In this document: piece after piece, positions 50,833 to 58,533 of the stretch
Position numbering within the stretch: position 1 is the stretch's first letter
Layout: each line of letters opens with the position of its first letter
Assembly: GCF_001673315.1 (NCBI RefSeq)
Contig: NZ_LZLQ01000147.1
Span: forward strand, 1-58,628
Origin: Mycobacterium asiaticum
Lineage (GTDB): Bacteria > Actinomycetota > Actinomycetes > Mycobacteriales > Mycobacteriaceae
DNA: 58,628 nucleotides
Reading direction: 5' to 3'
Notes under the pieces: model-generated
Databases searched by the model: none
What the model saw: the letters and a program-made list of their open reading frames with translations, nothing else
Told to the model about the DNA's origin: nothing
Position numbers and translations under genes: made by a program

Positions 50833-51669
50833 CTGGCCGGATTTCTTGCCCAGCAAACCGGCTTCGACCATGCGCAGCAGCAACGGCGGCGGGCCGTAAT
50901 GGGGTTCCTTGAACTCTTCGTAGAGCTTGTCGGCGATCAGCTTGAGGGTGTCCAGTCCGACGAGGTCGGACAGCTTCAGCGGCCCCATCGGGTGCGACAG
51001 GCCCGCGACGACGGCCTTGTCCACGTCTTCGACGGTGGCGAAGCCCGCTTCGACCATCCGGATCGCCGAGAGCAAGTAGGGCACCAGTAGCGCGTTGACC
51101 ACGAAGCCCGATCGGTCGGAGCAACGCACCACCTGCTTACCGAGCACCTCGCCCGCAAACTGCTCGACGCGAGCGGCCGCACCTTCGTCGGTGACCAGGG
51201 TGCTCACCAACTCCACCAGGGGGAGCACCGGAACCGGGTTGAAGAAGTGCAGGCCCAGCACCCGGTTCGGGTTCTGGGTGGCGGCGGCGATCTTCATGAT
51301 CGGGATGCTGGAGGTGTTCGAGGCGAGCACCGCATCGGGATCGGTGATGACCCGGTCCAGTTCGGCGAACAACCGCGCCTTGACGGCCTCATCCTCGATG
51401 ACGGCTTCGATGACCAGTTGCCGGTCGGCGAGGTCATTGAGGTCGGTGGTGAATGTCAGCAGGCCCAGCGCGCTGTCGCGCTCGCGTTCGGTGACCTTGC
51501 CTGAGCTGACACCGCGTTCGAGCGATTTGACGATGCGGTTGCGTCCCGCGGTCACCAACGCCTCGGTGGTCTCGAACACCGTCACGCTGACACCCGCTCG
51601 AACGGCTACCTCGGCGATGCCGGAGCCCATCTGACCAGCCCCGACTACACCCACCCGCTCAATCGCCAC
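50815..51669 (-). CDS. fadB2: 3-hydroxybutyryl-CoA dehydrogenase
   Basis: A 284-residue NAD(P)-dependent enzyme acting on short-chain 3-hydroxyacyl-CoA. The cofactor loop is RVGVVGAGQMGSGIAEVAVR, the active site has SNTSSIPIM, LGLHFFNPVPVLPLVE with the catalytic His, and the C-terminal domain ends GLLGKKSGQGFYTY. GTG 51669 follows GAGAGGAG. It is downstream of icl1 on the same strand, with a long palindrome in the 99-base gap, which links fatty-acid oxidation to the glyoxylate shunt. Confidence 0.94.
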   Translation of the reverse strand: MAIERVGVVGAGQMGSGIAEVAVRAGVSVTVFETTEALVTAGRNRIVKSLERGVSSGKVTERERDSALGLLTFTTDLNDLADRQLVIEAVIEDEAVKARLFAELDRVITDPDAVLASNTSSIPIMKIAAATQNPNRVLGLHFFNPVPVLPLVELVSTLVTDEGAAARVEQFAGEVLGKQVVRCSDRSGFVVNALLVPYLLSAIRMVEAGFATVEDVDKAVVAGLSHPMGPLKLSDLVGLDTLKLIADKLYEEFKEPHYGPPPLLLRMVEAGLLGKKSGQGFYTY

Positions 51670-51690
51670 CCAAGGCTCCTCTCATACACG

Positions 51691-51748
51691 CGAGCAGACG
51701 CAGAATCGCATCAATTGGGCGGCAAAAGTGCGATTCTGCGTCTGCTCG
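51691..51748. repeat. 20-bp perfect palindrome between icl1 and fadB2
   Basis: CGAGCAGACGCAGAATCGCA (51691-51710) and its exact complement (51729-51748) with an 18-base loop. There is no T run. It would form a strong hairpin in the icl1-fadB2 message. Confidence 0.9.
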
Positions 51749-51768
51749 GCAGACTAGCTCAACCTAGC

Positions 51769-53055
51769 TCAGTGAAACTGACCCTCTTCGGTCGATCCGG
51801 CCAGAGCCGTGGTCGACGAGGTCGGGTCCACCGTGGTTGCGATGCGGTCGAAGTAACCCGCACCCACCTCGCGCTGGTGCTTGGTGGCGGTGTAACCACG
51901 CTCCTCGGCGGCGAACTCGCGCTCCTGCAGCTCGACGTAAGCGCTCATCTGCTTGCGGGCGTAGCCGTGGGCCAGATCGAACATCGAGTAGTTCAGGGCG
52001 TGGAAGCCGGCCAGCGTGATGAACTGGAACTTGAAGCCCATCGCACCGAGTTCCTTCTGGAACTTGGCAATGGTGTCGTCGTCGAGGTGCTTCTTCCAGT
52101 TGAACGACGGCGAGCAGTTGTAGGCCAGCAGCTGGTCCGGGAACTCGCTCTTGACGCCCTCGGCGAACTTCTTGGCCAGCTCCAGGTCCGGCGTACCGGT
52201 CTCCATCCAGATCAGGTCGGCGTACGGCGCGTAGGCCTTGGCCCGGGCGATGCAGGGCTCGAGGCCGTTCTTGATGCGGTAGAAACCCTCGTTGGTGCGC
52301 TCGCCGGTGATGAACGGGCGGTCCCGCTCGTCGACGTCGGAGGTGATCAGCGTGGCGGCCTCGGCGTCGGTACGTGCGATGACGACGGTCGGCACGCCGG
52401 CGACGTCGGCCGCAAGGCGCGCCGAGGTCAGGGTGCGAATGTGCTGCTGGGTCGGGATGAGCACCTTGCCACCGAGGTGGCCGCACTTCTTCTCCGAGGC
52501 CAGCTGGTCTTCCCAGTGCGACCCGGCGACACCGGCGGCGATCATCGCCTTCTGCAGCTCGTAGACGTTCAGCGCACCACCGAAGCCGGCCTCACCGTCA
52601 GCGACGATCGGAGCCAGCCAGTTGTCCACCGAGCGGTCGCCCTCGACCTTGGCGATCTCGTCGGCGCGCAGCAGCGCGTTGTTGATACGACGCACGACCT
52701 GCGGAACCGAGTTCGCGGGGTACAGGCTCTGGTCGGGGTAGGTGTGGCCGGACAGGTTCGCGTCGCCGGCGACCTGCCAACCGGACAGGTAGATCGCCTT
52801 GAGGCCGGCGCGGACCTGCTGGACGGCCATGTTGCCGGTCAGCGCCCCCAGCGCGTTGACGAAGTCCATCTCGTGCAGCTGCTCCCAGAGCACCTCGGCG
52901 CCGCGACGGGCCAGGGTGTGCTCTTCGACGACGTGACCCTGCAGCGCGACGACATCCTGCGGCGTGTACGTGCGGCTGACGCCCTTCCAACGGGGGTTGT
53001 GGTCCCAGTCGTGCTGGATCTGCTCAGCGCTCTTCGGGGTGCCGACTTCGGACAT
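51769..53055 (-). CDS. icl1: Isocitrate lyase 1
   Basis: A 428-residue glyoxylate-shunt enzyme (isocitrate to succinate and glyoxylate; also methylisocitrate lyase). The catalytic loop is SEKKCGHLGGKVL with the active-site Cys near 191; further blocks are FLAPIVADGEAGFGG-like in NWLAPIVADGEAGFGG and YNCSPSFNWKKHLDD. The length equals that of M. tuberculosis Icl1. ATG 53055 has AAGGAG 6-7 bases upstream; the frame beyond it to 53109 is not used. TTGCGAA boxes in its upstream region point to RamB control. Confidence 0.97.
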   Translation of the reverse strand: MSEVGTPKSAEQIQHDWDHNPRWKGVSRTYTPQDVVALQGHVVEEHTLARRGAEVLWEQLHEMDFVNALGALTGNMAVQQVRAGLKAIYLSGWQVAGDANLSGHTYPDQSLYPANSVPQVVRRINNALLRADEIAKVEGDRSVDNWLAPIVADGEAGFGGALNVYELQKAMIAAGVAGSHWEDQLASEKKCGHLGGKVLIPTQQHIRTLTSARLAADVAGVPTVVIARTDAEAATLITSDVDERDRPFITGERTNEGFYRIKNGLEPCIARAKAYAPYADLIWMETGTPDLELAKKFAEGVKSEFPDQLLAYNCSPSFNWKKHLDDDTIAKFQKELGAMGFKFQFITLAGFHALNYSMFDLAHGYARKQMSAYVELQEREFAAEERGYTATKHQREVGAGYFDRIATTVDPTSSTTALAGSTEEGQFH

Positions 53056-53211
53056 GACTGCTCCTTCAGATAATTCCTGGACTGAATTGGCTGCGATGAG
53101 CGACCTCATCGCCAGCCCGACGGAAGCTTGGGGCTCAACTCCAGTCTCAACTTCACTGCTGTGCTAACACGACCTTGGCACAGTCCATTCCCGCTGGTCT
53201 AGCCATTTAAC

Positions 53212-53257
53212 TTGCGAATTTAGCTATGACTTCCGGTCATTTTGCGAATCTTGCGAA
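53212..53257. promoter_or_regulatory. TTGCGAA boxes upstream of icl1 (candidate RamB sites)
   Basis: TTGCGAA occurs at 53212-53218, 53242-53248 and 53251-53257, within 46 bases. They resemble the RamB motif (AA-CTTTGCRAA), known from Corynebacterium and M. tuberculosis. The icl1 start is about 160 bases downstream, on the minus strand. Confidence 0.6.
53226..53240. promoter_or_regulatory. 15-bp palindrome between the RamB-like boxes
   Basis: ATGAC-TTCCG-GTCAT lies between the first and second TTGCGAA boxes. Five-base arms are short, so it could be chance, but its place in the control region suggests a second regulator site. Confidence 0.35.
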
Positions 53258-53345
53258 GGGCGCGAATTTCTTAACCGTTTCAGAATCTACCCACCGGTAA
53301 CAACAATCCGCAGGTCAACCGCAATTTAACGGGACGCTCGTACGG

Positions 53346-54140
53346 TTAGAGCGAAAACAGCGCGGCGACAGCTTTGGTCTCGTCGCCGACGGCATATGTG
53401 AGCGTTGTAACAGTCCGGTCAACCAAGCCCGGACCGAACTTCTCCGTCGAGCCGGCCGGATGGACATGGGAGATGATCTCCAATTTGTCGCCCAGGGCCA
53501 CCGGCGCCTCGTGCTCGATGGTCACCCGCAGTGGCGCATCGAGCAGTTCGGCGTGAGACGCCAGATAGTCCTCGACCACACTCCAATACACCGAGTTGTT
53601 CATGTGGTCGAACAGGTCGATGTCGGTCACCCGGACGGGAAACTCATGGATCTCCGCGGCGTCATCGCGGTTGCCGGGCTTCAGGTAACCCTTCCAGCGG
53701 AGCCGGTCCACGGAGGTGGTCTTGTGCAGACCCGCGAGGAAGTCATCAGCGATGCGGGAGGGCATTTGGGTTTCACGGTTGATGTTGATCCAGAACGCTT
53801 CGGACTCGATCAGGCCGCCTTTGCGCCCGTCCACCCGTACCCGCATCTCGCACCAACGATTGGAAGTGCCCGAGCACCACCGGCGACACCGCAGCATGTC
53901 CTGAAACTCGATGGGGCGGATGAAGTCAACCATCGTGCGCCGGACGATCCACAGCGGATGAGTCTCCTCGAAACCCATCTCGCGCAGCTGGTCCTGGCCG
54001 ATGTCCTGGATGTGCCGGCAAGCCGCGTCCAAGCGCAACCGGCCGGTCCGGTCGATGTCGCCGACGCGCAGCGGCCATTCACGGTCGAACACGTCGGGAT
54101 GACCGTCGGGCACCGGCATTAACTTTTTATCCAGGCTCAC
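53346..54140 (-). CDS. Acyl-ACP thioesterase-like protein, Rv0466-like
   Basis: A 264-residue double hot-dog protein of the plant FatA/FatB-like acyl-ACP thioesterase family. Blocks: REWPLRVGDIDRTGRLRLDA, WIVRRTMVDFIRP in the first domain, and VRVTDIDLFDHMNNSVYW with the typical Asn/His in the second. It may free fatty acids from an ACP. GTG 54140 follows GGGGAG. It is upstream of icl1 on the same strand and divergent from ramB (158 bases). Confidence 0.88.
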   Translation of the reverse strand: MSLDKKLMPVPDGHPDVFDREWPLRVGDIDRTGRLRLDAACRHIQDIGQDQLREMGFEETHPLWIVRRTMVDFIRPIEFQDMLRCRRWCSGTSNRWCEMRVRVDGRKGGLIESEAFWININRETQMPSRIADDFLAGLHKTTSVDRLRWKGYLKPGNRDDAAEIHEFPVRVTDIDLFDHMNNSVYWSVVEDYLASHAELLDAPLRVTIEHEAPVALGDKLEIISHVHPAGSTEKFGPGLVDRTVTTLTYAVGDETKAVAALFSL

Positions 54141-54259
54141 GGCGTTGCTCCCCGTTTCTCCGTGCGAATCCTCGGTTTACCCCGAGAGTTCGATGCGAAT
54201 CATGCCAACGACGGTCCGCAAAAACCAAACGGCAACCAACCTCACCATCATGCCAAGTC

Positions 54260-54297
54260 TGCGAAGCCTGCCTTAGCAACGCGCGTAAGCTGCGAAG
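54260..54297. promoter_or_regulatory. TGCGAAG repeats upstream of ramB (candidate autoregulatory site)
   Basis: TGCGAAG occurs at 54260-54266 and 54291-54297, right before the GTG start of ramB at 54299. It shares its core with the TTGCGAA boxes upstream of icl1, which fits RamB binding its own promoter. Confidence 0.45.
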
Positions 54298-54298
54298 A

Positions 54299-55717
54299 GT
54301 GTCCAAGACGTTCGTCGGCGCACGCGTCCGCCAGCTGCGCAGCGAGCGCGGGTTCAGCCAGGCGGCGCTGGCCCAGATGCTGGAAATCTCGCCGAGTTAC
54401 CTCAACCAGATCGAGCACGACGTCCGACCCTTGACGGTGGCCGTGCTGCTGCGGATCACCGAGGTGTTCGGCGTCGACGCGACGTTCTTCGCCTCCCAGG
54501 ACGACACCCGGCTGGTCGCCGAACTGCGCGAAGTGACGATGGACCGTGATCTGGACATCGACGTCGACCCGACCGATATTGCCGAGATGGTCAACACCCA
54601 CCCGGCGCTGGCGCGAGCGGTAGTGAACCTGCACCGGCGCTACCGGATCACCAGCGCGCAACTGGCCGCTGCCACCGAGGAGCGTTACTTCGACGGCAGC
54701 AGCGGCAGCGGGTCGATCACCATGCCCCACGAAGAGGTGCGCGACTACTTCTACGAACGCCAGAACTATCTGCATCAGCTCGACACCGCGGCAGAAGAGC
54801 TGACGGCCAAGATGCGGCTGCATCAGACCGACCTGGCCCAAGAGTTGGTCCGCCGACTCACCGAGGTGCACGGCGTGCACATCACCAGGCGCATCGACCT
54901 CGGCGACAAGGTGCTGCACCGCTACCACCCCGCCACCAAGACGCTGGAGATCAGCAACCACCTGGCTTGGGGGCAGCAGGTGTTCAAGATGGCCGCCGAG
55001 TTGGCTTACCTGGAATTCGGCGACCTGATCGATGGCTTGGTCGAAGAGGGCAAGTTCACCAGCGACGAATCCCGCACGCTGGCACGGCTGGGGCTCGCCA
55101 ATTACTTTGCCGCGGCCAGCGTGCTGCCCTACCGCCAGTTCCACGACGTCGCGGAGAACTTCCGCTACGACGTCGAGCGCCTCTCGGCCTTCTACGCGGT
55201 GAGCTACGAAACCATCGCGCACCGACTCTCCACGCTGCAGCGCCCCTCCATGCGGGGTGTGCCGCTCTCCTTCGTCCGGGTCGACCGGGCTGGAAACATG
55301 TCAAAACGACAGTCCGCCACCGGTTTTCACTTCTCCTCTACCGGCGGCACCTGCCCACTGTGGAATGTTTACGAGACCTTCGCCAATCCCGGCAAAATTT
55401 TGGTGCAGATCGCGCAGATGCCAGACGGCCGCAATTACATGTGGGTGGCCCGCACGGTCGAACGGCGCGCAGCCCGGTATGGTCAGCCCGGAAAAACCTT
55501 CGCGATCGGGCTCGGCTGCGAACTTCGCCACGCGCACCGACTCGTCTATTCGGAAGGACTCGACTTGTCGGGTGACATAGCGACACCGATTGGCGCGGGC
55601 TGCCGGGTCTGTGAACGCGACAACTGTCCGCAACGCGCGTTCCCCGCGCTCGGCCGTGCGCTCGATCTCGACGAACACCGCAGCACGGTGTCCCCCTACC
55701 TGGTGCGGCAGGCATGA
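54299..55717 (+). CDS. ramB: Regulator of acetate metabolism RamB
   Basis: A 472-residue transcription regulator. The N-terminal XRE helix-turn-helix (about 8-62) contains RQLRSERGFSQAALAQMLEI and SPSYLNQIEHD; an IrrE/ImmA-like (DUF955) middle domain and a C-terminal DUF2083 domain with the Cys pair AGCRVCERDNCPQR follow. RamB represses or tunes icl1 depending on carbon source. GTG 54299 starts MSKTFVGARVRQ. It is followed by an overlapping CMD-family gene (ATGA). Confidence 0.94.
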   Translation: MSKTFVGARVRQLRSERGFSQAALAQMLEISPSYLNQIEHDVRPLTVAVLLRITEVFGVDATFFASQDDTRLVAELREVTMDRDLDIDVDPTDIAEMVNTHPALARAVVNLHRRYRITSAQLAAATEERYFDGSSGSGSITMPHEEVRDYFYERQNYLHQLDTAAEELTAKMRLHQTDLAQELVRRLTEVHGVHITRRIDLGDKVLHRYHPATKTLEISNHLAWGQQVFKMAAELAYLEFGDLIDGLVEEGKFTSDESRTLARLGLANYFAAASVLPYRQFHDVAENFRYDVERLSAFYAVSYETIAHRLSTLQRPSMRGVPLSFVRVDRAGNMSKRQSATGFHFSSTGGTCPLWNVYETFANPGKILVQIAQMPDGRNYMWVARTVERRAARYGQPGKTFAIGLGCELRHAHRLVYSEGLDLSGDIATPIGAGCRVCERDNCPQRAFPALGRALDLDEHRSTVSPYLVRQA

Positions 55718-56280
55718 GCGGCAACCAGGTCACGCGCATCCCGCCCGGCCGGTTCCGTCAATTGGGCCCGATCAACTGGGCGGTGGCCAAGCTGGCCGCG
55801 CGCAAGGTGCGGGCACCCGAGATGCACCTGTTCACCACGCTGGGTTCGCGGCAGTCGTTGTTCTGGACGTGGGCCGTCTATTCCGGACGCCTGATGCGGG
55901 GCCGTTTGCCGGCCATCGACAGCGAATTGGTGATCCTGCGGGTCGCGCACCTGCGGTCCTGCGAGTACGAACTTCAGCATCACCGCGGGATGGCGATGAA
56001 GGTTGGGCTGGATGCGCAGACTCAGGCCGCGATCTTTGCCTGGCCGGACACACCCGACGGCGAGGGCCCTCGCCGAGTGCTCAGCGCGCGGCAGAAGGCG
56101 CTGCTGCAGGCCACCGACGAGTTGATCCAGGACCGGACCATCAGCGATGCCTCCTGGCGCGAGTTGGCCGCCCACCTCAACCGGGCGCGGTTAATCGAAT
56201 TCTGTTTGCTCGCAACCCAATACGACGGTCTAGCGGCTACCATTTCGGCCCTCGCGATACCGCTGGACAACCCGCAGTAG
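55714..56280 (+). CDS. Carboxymuconolactone decarboxylase-family protein, Rv0464c-like
   Basis: A 188-residue AhpD-like protein. The family motif is RVAHLRSCEYELQHHRGMA; the usual Cys-x2-Cys-x3-His is reduced to one Cys with two His, so alkylhydroperoxidase activity is doubtful. The structure is likely all-helical. ATG 55714 overlaps the ramB stop by 4 bases, so the two are co-expressed. Function unknown. Confidence 0.85.
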   Translation: MSGNQVTRIPPGRFRQLGPINWAVAKLAARKVRAPEMHLFTTLGSRQSLFWTWAVYSGRLMRGRLPAIDSELVILRVAHLRSCEYELQHHRGMAMKVGLDAQTQAAIFAWPDTPDGEGPRRVLSARQKALLQATDELIQDRTISDASWRELAAHLNRARLIEFCLLATQYDGLAATISALAIPLDNPQ

Positions 56281-56289
56281 CAGGACGGC

Positions 56290-56562
56290 TCAGAGATACA
56301 GGTTGGCCAGCACGGCCAGCGTCAGTGCCACCGGCGCGATCGGCAGGCCGAAAGCGAACGCCGACCACCCGTACTTGCGGCGCCAGCGCATGAGCAGACC
56401 ACCCACCACCGCGCCGACCGCCAGCGCGACCGACAGCACCAGCACCGCCAAACTCCACATGCTCACCGTGGTGAGGTCGTCACCGATGCTGATGGCCGCC
56501 AGCCATATGACGTAGCCGACGATCAGCCCGCCGAGTGCGCCGATAACGGTTTCGGTTCGCAT
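56290..56562 (-). CDS. Small membrane protein, Rv0463-like
   Basis: A 90-residue protein with three hydrophobic segments (about residues 5-24, 35-56, 70-88) separated by short loops, including the basic LLMRWRRKYGW. The reading frame is good and ATG 56562 is the only start. It begins just 3 bases after the lpdC stop, so it belongs to that transcript. Function unknown. Confidence 0.8.
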   Translation of the reverse strand: MRTETVIGALGGLIVGYVIWLAAISIGDDLTTVSMWSLAVLVLSVALAVGAVVGGLLMRWRRKYGWSAFAFGLPIAPVALTLAVLANLYL

Positions 56563-56565
56563 GTT

Positions 56566-57963
56566 CTAGAAGTTGATCATGTGACCGACCAGGCCGTGGA
56601 AGCACTCTTGCAGCGCCTCGGACATGGTCGGGTGCGTGTGCACGTTGCGGGCGAGTTCGGTGGCCGTGAGGTCCCATTTCTGGGCGAGCGTGAGCTCCGG
56701 CAACAGCTCGGACACGTCGTGGCCGACAAGGTGGCCGCCGATCAGTTCACCGTACTTGGCGTCTGCGATGAGCTTGACGAAGCCGCTGGGGTCCCCGACG
56801 CCGTGCGCCTTGGCGTTGGCGGTGAACGGGAACTTGGCCACCACAACGTCGTAACCCTCGTCGCGGGCCTGCTGCTCGGTGAGGCCGAAGCTGGCGACGT
56901 TGGGCTGACAGAATGTGGCCCGCGGCATCATGCGGTAGTCACCCAGCGCCAAAGTCTCTGCGCCGGCAATGGTTTCGGCGGCCACCACGCCCTGGGCCTC
57001 GGCTACGTGGGCGAGCTGCAGCTTCGCGGTGACGTCGCCGATGGCATAGATGTGCGAGGCACTGGTCTGCATGTAGTCGGTGATGCCGATGGCCTTGCGA
57101 TCGGTCAGCTCCACCCCCGCCTTGTCCAGGCCGTAGCCCTCGACGTTGGGCGCAAACCCGATGGCCTGCAACACCTTCTCGGCCTTCAGCTCCTCGGATT
57201 TGCCATCCTTGCTGACCGTTACGGTGACCTCGGAACCGTCGTCTTTGATGGACTCGACCTTGGTGTTGGTGAGGATTTTGACACCGAGTTTCTTGAACTG
57301 CTTCTCGATCTCCTTGGAGGCATCGGGATCCTCGTTGGGCAGTGCGCGGGGCAGGAATTCGACGATGGTGACGTCGACGCCGTAATTCTTCAGCACATAG
57401 CCGAATTCCATGCCGATAGCGCCGGCTCCGGCGATGATGATCGACTTCGGCAGCTCACGGGTGAGGATCAGCTTCTCGTAGGTCACCACGTTCTCCGAGA
57501 GCGACGTGCCCGGAACGAGTCGGGTGCTGCTGCCGGTGGCGATGATCGCGTGGTCGAACGTGACCTCTTCCGTGCCGCCGTCGTCGTTCAACTCCACCGA
57601 CAACGTGTGGGAATCGGTGAACCGGCCGTACCCGTGAATCTCGGTGATCTTGTTCTTCTTCATCAGGAAATGCACGCCGGCCACCCTGCCCTCGGCCACC
57701 TTGCGGCTGCGGTCGTAGGCCACCCCGAAGTCGAAGGTGGCCTCTCCGCTGATGCCAAAGACCTTGGCTTCCTTGGTGAAGATATGCGCCAGTTCGGCGT
57801 TGCGCAGCAACGCCTTCGACGGGATGCAGCCGACGTTGAGGCAGACGCCCCCCCAATATTTCGGCTCGACGACTGCGGTGTTCAACCCGAGCTGTGCCGC
57901 GCGAATGGCTGCGACATATCCGCCGGGACCGGCTCCGAGAACGACGACGTCATAGTGAGTCAC
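56566..57963 (-). CDS. lpdC: Dihydrolipoamide dehydrogenase
   Basis: A 465-residue flavoprotein (E3) of pyruvate/2-oxoacid dehydrogenase complexes and of the peroxynitrite reductase system. The FAD loop is VVVLGAGPGGYVAAI, the redox pair is in GGVCLNVGCIPSK, NAD binding in IIIAGAGAIGMEFGY, and the C-terminal catalytic His/Glu in HTHPTMSEAL. The length is typical. GTG 57963 gives MTHYDVVVLG. It precedes the small membrane protein gene on the same strand. Confidence 0.97.
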   Translation of the reverse strand: MTHYDVVVLGAGPGGYVAAIRAAQLGLNTAVVEPKYWGGVCLNVGCIPSKALLRNAELAHIFTKEAKVFGISGEATFDFGVAYDRSRKVAEGRVAGVHFLMKKNKITEIHGYGRFTDSHTLSVELNDDGGTEEVTFDHAIIATGSSTRLVPGTSLSENVVTYEKLILTRELPKSIIIAGAGAIGMEFGYVLKNYGVDVTIVEFLPRALPNEDPDASKEIEKQFKKLGVKILTNTKVESIKDDGSEVTVTVSKDGKSEELKAEKVLQAIGFAPNVEGYGLDKAGVELTDRKAIGITDYMQTSASHIYAIGDVTAKLQLAHVAEAQGVVAAETIAGAETLALGDYRMMPRATFCQPNVASFGLTEQQARDEGYDVVVAKFPFTANAKAHGVGDPSGFVKLIADAKYGELIGGHLVGHDVSELLPELTLAQKWDLTATELARNVHTHPTMSEALQECFHGLVGHMINF

Positions 57964-58029
57964 CAGTTCACCCTAGTGGTGATCGCCAGCGCCGCGAAGC
58001 GGGGCGCAGCGGGTCACCACCCGTCACAC

Positions 58030-58533
58030 TCAGTAGGGGATGACACCCATCAAGCAGGGCGTCTCCACACGCTCGCAGTAATAGGAGCCGTGCAGCGGGG
58101 CCGCGGCGCCCACCGAGGCGAATGGCGCCGACATCACCGCGATTGCCAACGCTGCGATCAGCGGCTTGCCTTCCACCATCGCCAGAATCAGCCCGGCCAC
58201 CGTGCACGCCGTGATGTAGACGAACACCGCGAAGACCGGCGGGGTCTTGTCGAGGGTGTGGTACCACCAGTAATACAAGCTCAGCCCGAACACCGCGGCG
58301 AAGAACCACACGCCCAACAGCACCAACACCAACTTCCACCACTTCAGGTAGAGATAACGGCCTGGCACGGCGACCGGGCCGGGGGCGGCCTCGGGTTCCG
58401 CGACGGCAGGCTGGGCCGGCGCGGACTCTTTTACCGGCTCGTCCTCCAAGCCGGGCAGCGGCGAGGTGCCCCTGAGCGCGGAGTACGACACCGGCGAGCC
58501 CTCGGTGCCGTTCGTGCCGGACTTCGACGACAC
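58030..58533 (-). CDS. Membrane protein, Rv0461-like
   Basis: A 167-residue protein, with a Pro/Glu/Ala-rich N-terminal 60 residues and three membrane spans (about 65-88, 100-118, 121-142), followed by APLHGSYYCERVETPCLMGVIPY (core GSYYCERVETPC) with a Cys pair. Counterpart of Rv0461 upstream of lpdC. GTG 58533 is used. Its 5' part (coding residues about 24-49) forms one arm of the terminal inverted repeat, so the sequence upstream of the start may not be genuine and the start is uncertain. Confidence 0.7.
   Translation of the reverse strand: MSSKSGTNGTEGSPVSYSALRGTSPLPGLEDEPVKESAPAQPAVAEPEAAPGPVAVPGRYLYLKWWKLVLVLLGVWFFAAVFGLSLYYWWYHTLDKTPPVFAVFVYITACTVAGLILAMVEGKPLIAALAIAVMSAPFASVGAAAPLHGSYYCERVETPCLMGVIPY

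Noticed and set aside
50815..51748. fadB2/icl1 palindrome as a classic terminator
   Set aside because: The stem is strong but there is no T run on the minus strand after it, so I list it as a palindrome with an open role.
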